A stretch of DNA of 28,252 bases, taken from an uncultured Bacteroidales bacterium (lineage in GTDB: Bacteria > Bacteroidota > Bacteroidia > Bacteroidales > P3). The stretch's first letter is position 1; every line of letters begins with the position of its first letter. The stretch covers positions 1 through 28,252 of the forward strand of contig CALGGY010000084.1 of NCBI GenBank assembly GCA_937915785.1. The letters are read 5' to 3'. Positions 22,152-28,252 of the stretch are shown one piece after another. Under the pieces are notes generated by a model. That model was not told where the DNA came from and did no database searches. It was given only the letters and a program-made list of their open reading frames with translations. The position numbers and the translations under genes are program-made.

Positions 22152-23480
22152 ATGAAAAACATACTCACAATAATGATGGGTCTCATGCTTTTGATAGCGT
22201 TACCCTCGCCCGAAATAATGGCTCAGAGCAAGGGCAAGGCAAAAACATCGAGCACCTCAAAGAAAAAATCATCCAGCAAAGGCAAAAAAAGCAAGAAAGG
22301 CAAAGAGGAAAAACCCGCCATTCAGCTCACCGAACTGCCATACAACAGCAACGACTGCCTGTACCCCGTCGAGCTCAACCCCGACGTGCCTTACGGTCCC
22401 ACCAATGTGCCCAACGGCGGCGGACGTGTGATGGAAATAACACGCAGCAAAACCAATCCAAACGTGTTCGAGATTGAGCACAACACAGTGTGGTTCCGCT
22501 TCAAAGTGCCATACAGCGGCAAGCTGCTTGTAAACCTCACCCCCAAAGACCCCAAGGACGACTACGACTTTCTGGTTTACCGCTACACCGACCAATACTT
22601 CCAAAACCAAGTGATTAGCGGCAAGGCCAAACCCGTGCTGTCCAACCTGTCCATGCCCGACACCGCCACAAAAGGCGCCGTGGGCGTTTCGCTTACTGGA
22701 CGCAACAAATACATCGGCAAAGAAACCACCGACCCGTTCTGCGCTACTATAGACGTGGCCAAGGACGAATATTACTACATCGTGGTGGACAAACCCCTCA
22801 ACGGAGGCAGCGGGTTCACCATAAAAGTGTCGATAAGCGTGGACTGCTTCACGCCAAAGGTCACCTTCTTCGACCCCAAGACACGCAAAAATGTCGATGT
22901 GGACATACTGCTGATCGAAAAGAACACCAACAACCGCGTGGTGCTCCAAAATCCGGCTTTCAAAGGGGGCAAAATATCCTTCGTGCCAAAATTCGACTAC
23001 GTGATGTACGTGAAAAAGGACGGCTATTTCTCCATATACAAGGAATTCAACGCCGACATTTTCAAAGCGGACACTATCATGAAAATAACGATGAACAAGG
23101 TGGAACGCGGCTCTCGGTTCGAAATATCCGACGTTTACTTTGAAGACGGCGACACCAACCTGATGGTGAAAGAATCGGAAAACGCCCTCAACGGATACCT
23201 GCAAATGCTCAAAAACCAGCCCGAAGTGTTCTTCACCATCAAAGGCTACGTGGCCTCGTACGGGTTCGACGTGGACAAGGATGTGGCTACATCGCTCGGC
23301 AGAGCACAGTCGGTACGCAAATACTTTATAGACAACGGCATACCCGAAAACCGCATCTGCGCCCAAGGAATGACCAAAAACGAAATAAAAAAAGCCGCTT
23401 CGGAAGTGCTGAACAACAAAGGCAAAATTTTCAAAGACGTAAAAATAGAACTGATAATAACTGGCATCGAAAAAGAATAG
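22152..23480 (+). CDS. OmpA-family outer membrane / periplasmic protein
   Basis: A 442-residue exported protein. The signal peptide covers residues 1-24 (hydrophobic IMMGLMLLIALP, cut after IMA). Residues about 25-54 are a Lys/Ser-rich linker with repeated KKSS and KKGK. The middle (60-320) includes a beta-rich region with VWFRFKVPYSGKLLVNLTP and is not assigned. The C-terminal part from about 325 is an OmpA-like peptidoglycan-binding domain: ISDVYFEDGDTNLMVKES at its start, then FTIKGYVASYG and SLGRAQSVRKYFIDNGIPENRI. It probably anchors the outer membrane to the cell wall. It is monocistronic, with a promoter and a terminator. Confidence 0.88.
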   Translation: MKNILTIMMGLMLLIALPSPEIMAQSKGKAKTSSTSKKKSSSKGKKSKKGKEEKPAIQLTELPYNSNDCLYPVELNPDVPYGPTNVPNGGGRVMEITRSKTNPNVFEIEHNTVWFRFKVPYSGKLLVNLTPKDPKDDYDFLVYRYTDQYFQNQVISGKAKPVLSNLSMPDTATKGAVGVSLTGRNKYIGKETTDPFCATIDVAKDEYYYIVVDKPLNGGSGFTIKVSISVDCFTPKVTFFDPKTRKNVDVDILLIEKNTNNRVVLQNPAFKGGKISFVPKFDYVMYVKKDGYFSIYKEFNADIFKADTIMKITMNKVERGSRFEISDVYFEDGDTNLMVKESENALNGYLQMLKNQPEVFFTIKGYVASYGFDVDKDVATSLGRAQSVRKYFIDNGIPENRICAQGMTKNEIKKAASEVLNNKGKIFKDVKIELIITGIEKE

Positions 23481-23505
23481 CTTCCGCGCCAAAAACGACT
23501 TACAC

Positions 23506-23539
23506 GAAGAGTGCCGGCACCATGGCACTCTTCTTTTTT
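23506..23539 (+). terminator. Rho-independent terminator after the OmpA-family gene
   Basis: GAAGAGTGCC (23506-23515) pairs with GGCACTCTTC (23524-23533) around an 8-base loop, followed by a T run. It lies 25 bases after the stop. Confidence 0.88.
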
Positions 23540-23562
23540 GAAACAAAACCCAAAACAAAAAA

Positions 23563-25167
23563 ATGGCCATACTGCGAAAAATACCACACACCTTCACCAT
23601 TGTTTTCTTCCTGATACTCTGTGCCGCCGTGCTCACATGGATAATTCCCGGCGGCGAGTTTGAGAGACACACCGTGGATGTGAACGGCGGCCAGCGCGAG
23701 GTGGTGGTGAACGGATCGTTCCACTATACCGACCGCGCGCCGCAGACATGGCAGGTGTTTTCGTCGTTTTTCAAAGGGTTTGTGGACAAGGCCGACATCA
23801 TCGTGTTCATACTTATGGTGGGCGGCGCCTTCTGGATACTGAACAGCACCCGCGCCATCGATATAGGTGTGATGGCGTTTCTGCGCAAAGTAACAAAACT
23901 GCAACGACACAAATTTTTCGAAAAGATTGGGGTGAACAACATCATCCTCACCCTTATAATGCTGATGTTCAGTGTATTTGGAGCCGTTTTCGGAATGAGC
24001 GAGGAAACCATAGCTTTTGTGGTGATTTTTATACCGCTCGCCATATCAATGGGTTACGACTCCATCGTGGGGGTGTGCATCTGCTACGTGGCGGCACACA
24101 TAGGCTTTGCGGGCGCAATTCTCAACCCGTTTACCATAGGCATTGCACAGGGCATTGCCGAACTGCCCATTTTTTCGGGCATGGAATACCGCCTGTTCTG
24201 CTGGGTGGTGCTTACTATTATATGTATAGTTTTTGTGCTGTGGTACGCCTCCCGCGTGAAACGCAATCCCGAAAAATCCCCCGTCTATAAACTCGACGCC
24301 TATTGGCGCAACCGCGTGGAAGAACAAGAAAAGGAACCTTTCCAATACCACACTCCACGCGCCGCTTGGATAGTGTGGGGTGTGATAACCGCCATTCTCA
24401 CGTGCTTTGCCATAATGTACCCGTTTACAACCATCGCCATTGGCAACACGCAGTTTTCGGTTTGCATACTGCCAGTACTGGCGGCATTGTTTTTCGTAAC
24501 CGGATTTGTGGCGCTTCGCAAATCGGTGCATTATTTCATACTCAACCTGCTGCTTTTCACCATTTTCTATCTTATCACCGGCGTATTGGGCTACGGATGG
24601 TACATTATGGAAATATCGGCCTTGTTCCTTGCTATGGGCATTTTTTCGGGCATTGCCTACGGCAACGGTGCCGACAGCATCAGCAAACTGTTTCTGGATG
24701 GCGCCAAAGATATAATGAGCGCTGCCCTTGTGGTGGGACTCGCCAGCGGCATTATTTTTATCCTGAAAGACGGAAAAATCATCGACACAATACTTTACGG
24801 CATGAGCAAGGGACTTTCGTCGATGGGCGAGACGGCATCGGTGGGTGCCATGTATGTTTTCCAAACACTGCTGAACCTGATAATGCCATCGGGGTCGGCA
24901 AAAGCGGCACTTACCATGCCTGTGATGACTCAGTTTGCCGATCTGATAGGCGTTTCGCGACAGACCACAGTGCTGGCTTTCCAGTTCGGCGACGGGTTTA
25001 CCAACATGATAACACCAACTTCGGGCGTGCTGATAGGATGCCTCGGCGTGGCCAAAATACCCTACGGCACATGGCTGAAATGGTTCTGGAAATTTATCGT
25101 GCTGCTGGTTTTTGTGGGCTTTCTGATGCTTCTGCCAACATTGTTCATGCAACTGCCGGGATTTTGA
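23563..25167 (+). CDS. YfcC family transporter (DcuC/ArsB-like superfamily)
   Basis: A 534-residue inner-membrane protein with roughly 12 hydrophobic segments. It fits the YfcC (C4-dicarboxylate/basic amino acid carrier-like) family: opening KIPHTFTIVFFLILCAAVLT, then WIIPGGEFER, MFSVFGAVFGMSEETIAF, FAGAILNPFTIGIAQGIAEL, and the C-terminal LNLIMPSGSAKAALTMPVM and FTNMITPTSGVLIG. Homologues move dicarboxylates, basic amino acids or peptide-derived substrates; the substrate here cannot be told. It begins 24 bases after the terminator, and I see no good promoter in that gap, so transcription may come from readthrough or an overlooked site. Confidence 0.88.
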   Translation: MAILRKIPHTFTIVFFLILCAAVLTWIIPGGEFERHTVDVNGGQREVVVNGSFHYTDRAPQTWQVFSSFFKGFVDKADIIVFILMVGGAFWILNSTRAIDIGVMAFLRKVTKLQRHKFFEKIGVNNIILTLIMLMFSVFGAVFGMSEETIAFVVIFIPLAISMGYDSIVGVCICYVAAHIGFAGAILNPFTIGIAQGIAELPIFSGMEYRLFCWVVLTIICIVFVLWYASRVKRNPEKSPVYKLDAYWRNRVEEQEKEPFQYHTPRAAWIVWGVITAILTCFAIMYPFTTIAIGNTQFSVCILPVLAALFFVTGFVALRKSVHYFILNLLLFTIFYLITGVLGYGWYIMEISALFLAMGIFSGIAYGNGADSISKLFLDGAKDIMSAALVVGLASGIIFILKDGKIIDTILYGMSKGLSSMGETASVGAMYVFQTLLNLIMPSGSAKAALTMPVMTQFADLIGVSRQTTVLAFQFGDGFTNMITPTSGVLIGCLGVAKIPYGTWLKWFWKFIVLLVFVGFLMLLPTLFMQLPGF

Positions 25168-25266
25168 TTGGTTTGGAGTTTGGAATTATGAGTTGGACTG
25201 TGTATAAATTTAGATAACTGCCAAGCGACAGAAGTGGCGAATTGCCTTAAAATCAAACGTACTGCA

Positions 25267-25903
25267 ATGAAGCGTTTCTACATATCATGCTTATTTGTGG
25301 CACTGACTGTGGCCAACGACATTTCGGCACAGAATGCCGATGTGCAAATACTTGAAACACTGCAAAATCACCTCACCGCGGCAATGGACGGGGGTATGTA
25401 GCGGACTTCGGGCAGTCTGTTTGCCACACCCGCCGTTCCGCTTGGACTGATAGTTGCCGGCTGGGCCAACAACGACACAGAAACGCTCCACGCAGGCCAC
25501 ATCACAGGTATATCACACATTGCCACGTTTGGCCTAACCGAAGGACTGAAATTCACTATCCAGCGGCCACACCATAAAAAAGCAACCCCGACAGGCTACA
25601 CCCTGTACGTCCTACGCTGGGATTTTCTTTCCCTTCGGGGCCATCGCTCTGCTTTGCCACGGCGGTGTCGCCAAGTCTCTGCTATCCAAAAAATGGCACG
25701 TGGTTACGCCATTGATGCTGTGGGCAACGGGCATGGAATTTTCGCGACTATACTTGGGTGTGCACTACCCTTCCGATGTCATTGCCAGAGCCATAATAGG
25801 TTCGCTCACGGCACTGCTTGTGCACAGCCTATGCCGCGAACACTGGCAACAGCCGCCATTGCCTGCTCCAAAGGTTTTGATACCCATCGCATTCTCTTTT
25901 TGA
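25267..25903 (+). pseudogene. PAP2-family phosphatase, broken
   Basis: ATG 25267 starts a signal-peptide-like sequence (MKRFYISCLFVALTVANDIS) that runs into TAG at 25399-25401. The frame continues as PAVPLGLIVAGWANND, EGLKFTIQRPHH, then shifts: around 25620-25645 another frame gives FSFPSG, the phosphatase motif 2 (the following His and Ser are damaged), and from 25700 a third frame gives EFSRLYLGVHYPSDVIARAI, the SRxxxxxHxxxD motif 3, ending at 25903. All three PAP2 motif regions can be recognised, but one nonsense codon and at least two frameshifts separate them. It would have been a membrane phosphatidate or undecaprenyl-pyrophosphate phosphatase. Confidence 0.82.
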
Positions 25904-26128
25904 AAAATTTCGCACTACCATCCCTCCCGCCCGCTCCAAGCATATACATTATATATAGCCACCCTTTTCACCCTGTCAATTTGTCAGTTTATGGCATACG
26001 GCAGTGCAATTTTTCCAACCACATTCTGCCATTATTGCATTTTTGCAAAAAGAAACCACTCAGGCACGGAAATTGAAACAGAATGGTTGTCTTTAAACAT
26101 AATCAATCAACGAATAAAAAAAAGCAAT

Positions 26129-28063
26129 ATGGGTAAAATAATAGGAATAGATTTAGGAACAACCAACTCGTGCGTTGCCGTTATGGAAGGCAATGAACCT
26201 GTGGTGATAGCCAACAGCGAAGGACACCGCACAACCCCTTCGATAGTAGGCTTTTTGGACAACGGCGAACGCAAGGTGGGCGACCCCGCCAAACGTCAGG
26301 CCATAACCAACCCCCACAACACGGTGTACTCCATAAAACGTTTTATGGGCGAGACTTACGACCGTGTTACCAACGAAATTAGCACCGTGCCGTACAAAGT
26401 GGTGAAAGGCGACAACAACACCCCGCGTGTCGATATCCAAGGCCGTCTGTACACCCCGCAAGAAATTTCGGCCATCGTTTTGCAGAAAATGAAAAAAACC
26501 GCTGAAGACTTTCTCGGTCAGGAAGTTAGCGAAGCCGTTATTACCGTGCCTGCCTACTTCAACGACAGCCAGCGTCAGGCTACCAAGGAAGCCGGCGAGA
26601 TAGCGGGGCTTAAAGTGCGCCGTATCATCAACGAACCCACAGCCGCCGCTCTGGCCTACGGCCTTGACAAGAAAAACAAGGACATGCATGTGGCAGTGTT
26701 CGACCTCGGTGGAGGCACTTTCGACATCTCCATCCTCGAGCTCGGCGATGGCGTGTTTGAAGTAAAATCCACCAACGGCAACACTCACCTCGGCGGCGAT
26801 GATTTCGACCAAAAAGTCATCAATTGGCTTGCCGACGAATTTCAAGCCGAAAAGAACGTGGACCTGCGTAAGGACCCCATGGCGCTGCAACGTCTGAAAG
26901 AAGCTGCCGAAAAAGCCAAGATAGAACTTTCGAGTAGCCAGCAGACCGAAATAAACCTGCCCTACATCACTGTTGTGGACGGCGTGCCCCAACATTTGGT
27001 ACGCACCCTCACCCGCGCCAAATTTGAGCAACTGTGCGACAGCCTTATCCAAGCCACCCTCGAACCCTGCCGCAACGCCATGCGCGACGCCGGACTGGAC
27101 AAATCGCAGATAGACGAGGTAATACTTGTGGGCGGATCCACACGTATCCCCGCAATACAGAAAATTGTTGAGGACTTCTTCGGCAAGACCCCCAGCAAGG
27201 GCGTAAACCCCGACGAGGTGGTGGCCATAGGAGCCTCCATACAGGGCGGTGTGCTCACCGGCGAAGTGAAAGACGTGCTGTTGCTCGATGTAACACCCCT
27301 CTCATTGGGTATCGAAACCCTTGGCGGAGTGATGACCAAACTGATAGACGCCAACACCACAATACCTACCAAGAAGAGCCAGATATTCAGCACCGCCGCC
27401 GACAACCAGCCCGGCGTTGAAATACACGTGCTGCAAGGCGAACGCCCCATGGCAAACCAGAACAAGACCATAGGAAAGTTCAACCTCGACGGCATTCCGC
27501 CAGCACCCAGAGGAGTACCACAAATCGAAGTTACTTTCGACATCGACGCCAACGGCATACTCAACGTTTCGGCCATAGACAAAGCCACCGGCAAAACACA
27601 GAACATACGCATCGAAGCCTCGTCGGGACTTTCGGAAGACGAAATCAAACGCATGAAAGCCGAAGCCGAAGCCAACGCCGAAGCCGACAAAAAGGCCAAG
27701 GACGAAATTGAAAAGGTGAACGCCGCCGACAGCATGATTTTCCAAACGGAGAAAAACCTGAAGGAATACGGCGACAAGCTGCCCGCCGACAAGAAATCGG
27801 CCATAGAGGGCGCACTCGCCGACCTGAAATCGGCCCACGCCTCGAAAAACTCATCCGCCATCGACTCGGCCATGGAGAAAATAAACACCGCATGGCAGGC
27901 CGCCAGCGAGGACATGTACAAAGCCCAGCAGCAGGGCGGTGCCAACCCGGGTGCCGGGTTCGACCCCAACAACATGGGCGATGGCGGCGCCACAGACAAT
28001 AATGGCCAGCCCAACGGCAACGACGACACCGTTACCGATGCCGATTTCGAGGAGGTGAAATAA
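26129..28063 (+). CDS. dnaK: Chaperone DnaK (Hsp70)
   Basis: A 644-residue Hsp70 from ATG 26129. The ATPase domain shows IGIDLGTTNSCVAVMEGNEP, the AVITVPAYFNDSQRQATKEA segment, AVFDLGGGTFDISILELGDG and ILVGGSTRIPAIQ; the linker DVLLLDVTPLSLGIET precedes the substrate-binding domain. The lid ends in a Gly/Asn/Asp-rich tail and EEVK. It folds nascent and stress-damaged proteins with DnaJ and GrpE, neither of which is nearby. I see no CIRCE element (TTAGCACTC-N9-GAGTGCTAA) upstream and no clear promoter box. The longer open frame upstream of the ATG is the tail of the PAP2 pseudogene region. Confidence 0.97.
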   Translation: MGKIIGIDLGTTNSCVAVMEGNEPVVIANSEGHRTTPSIVGFLDNGERKVGDPAKRQAITNPHNTVYSIKRFMGETYDRVTNEISTVPYKVVKGDNNTPRVDIQGRLYTPQEISAIVLQKMKKTAEDFLGQEVSEAVITVPAYFNDSQRQATKEAGEIAGLKVRRIINEPTAAALAYGLDKKNKDMHVAVFDLGGGTFDISILELGDGVFEVKSTNGNTHLGGDDFDQKVINWLADEFQAEKNVDLRKDPMALQRLKEAAEKAKIELSSSQQTEINLPYITVVDGVPQHLVRTLTRAKFEQLCDSLIQATLEPCRNAMRDAGLDKSQIDEVILVGGSTRIPAIQKIVEDFFGKTPSKGVNPDEVVAIGASIQGGVLTGEVKDVLLLDVTPLSLGIETLGGVMTKLIDANTTIPTKKSQIFSTAADNQPGVEIHVLQGERPMANQNKTIGKFNLDGIPPAPRGVPQIEVTFDIDANGILNVSAIDKATGKTQNIRIEASSGLSEDEIKRMKAEAEANAEADKKAKDEIEKVNAADSMIFQTEKNLKEYGDKLPADKKSAIEGALADLKSAHASKNSSAIDSAMEKINTAWQAASEDMYKAQQQGGANPGAGFDPNNMGDGGATDNNGQPNGNDDTVTDADFEEVK

Positions 28064-28086
28064 TTCACTGAAATACTCTAAATAGA

Positions 28087-28122
28087 AACGGGTGCTGGAT
28101 AGATTTCAGCTCCCGTTTTTTA
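28087..28122 (+). terminator. Rho-independent terminator after dnaK
   Basis: AACGGGTGCTG (28087-28097) pairs with CAGCTCCCGTT (28107-28117), one mismatch, followed by T6. It lies 24 bases after the dnaK stop. Confidence 0.88.
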
Positions 28123-28163
28123 TTGATTGAAGCTTTCCGAAGTATCAGGAAATCCAAGCAAAT

Positions 28164-28200
28164 ACGTGGTACAGGGACCAAAACTTGTATCACGTTTTTT
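28164..28200 (+). terminator. Second terminator-like hairpin downstream of dnaK
   Basis: ACGTGGTACA (28164-28173) pairs with TGTATCACGT (28186-28195), one G-U, followed by six T. It may back up the dnaK terminator or belong to whatever follows beyond the window. Confidence 0.5.
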
Positions 28201-28252
28201 CATTTGTGCAGAAACGACGTTGCCCGAAAAAACGTCGGGAAGTTTGTACCAT

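Noticed and set aside
22269..23672. A 467-codon minus-strand open frame opposite the OmpA-family gene
   Set aside because: Shadow of the conserved plus-strand gene; it also crosses the terminator at 23506-23539.
24046..25152. A 368-codon minus-strand open frame opposite the transporter gene
   Set aside because: Antisense shadow, rich in His/Gln/Arg, no recognisable domain.
26000..26128. CIRCE operator or heat-shock promoter upstream of dnaK
   Set aside because: No TTAGCACTC/GAGTGCTAA inverted repeat and no convincing promoter boxes were found by eye.

Overview
The window is a 28.3 kb chromosomal segment from a member of the Bacteroidota, most likely order Bacteroidales. Genes are repeatedly preceded by the Bacteroidota promoter signature (a TAnnTTTG -7 box, sometimes with a TTTG-like -33 box 19-20 bp upstream) and have little or no Shine-Dalgarno sequence. 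The ftsX / DUF3098 / uppP / truB cluster, split transketolase, acidic-tailed lipoproteins and DUF4143 ATPases all fit this group. I cannot name genus or species from the sequence alone.

Layout. 1-2.6 kb: the end of a DUF1848 (radical-SAM-like cysteine cluster) gene converges on a broken AAA/DUF4143 ATPase gene with a degenerate 33-bp repeat array upstream. 2.7-5.9 kb: split transketolase, with a secreted von Willebrand A protein between the two halves. 6.0-9.1 kb: accessory zone holding a nucleotidyltransferase / frameshifted HEPN pair, a highly structured leader upstream of a small Xre-like regulator, an intact AAA/DUF4143 ATPase bracketed by two near-identical 33-bp repeat arrays, and a perfect 17-bp inverted repeat. 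9.2-13.2 kb: an unrecognised polytopic membrane protein, a WG-repeat lipoprotein with a freshly duplicated 102-bp unit, and a second acidic-tailed lipoprotein. 13.2-13.9 kb: gene graveyard with a tatC tail and a broken IS transposase. 14.0-16.7 kb: flavin reductase, MmcQ/YjbR protein, a heptamer repeat array, then thiF-like and thiD genes on the minus strand. 16.9-18.7 kb (minus): rpmB, rpsU, xerC, hpf. 19.0-21.8 kb (minus): ftsX, DUF3098, uppP, truB. 22.1-25.2 kb: OmpA-family protein and a YfcC-type transporter. 25.3-28.1 kb: broken PAP2 phosphatase gene and intact dnaK.

Most genes are housekeeping: pentose phosphate metabolism, thiamine salvage, translation and ribosome hibernation, chromosome dimer resolution, division and envelope lipid recycling, chaperone. 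The accessory zones show active decay: two AAA ATPase copies (one dead), a dead HEPN gene, a dead PAP2 gene, a dead transposase and a tatC stub.

The most interesting signals are (i) that both AAA/DUF4143 ATPase genes carry 33-bp-period repeat arrays just upstream of their promoters, with the intact copy flanked on both sides, suggesting a gene-plus-repeat unit; and (ii) a compact multi-helix leader at 6903-7084 ahead of a small Xre-like gene.
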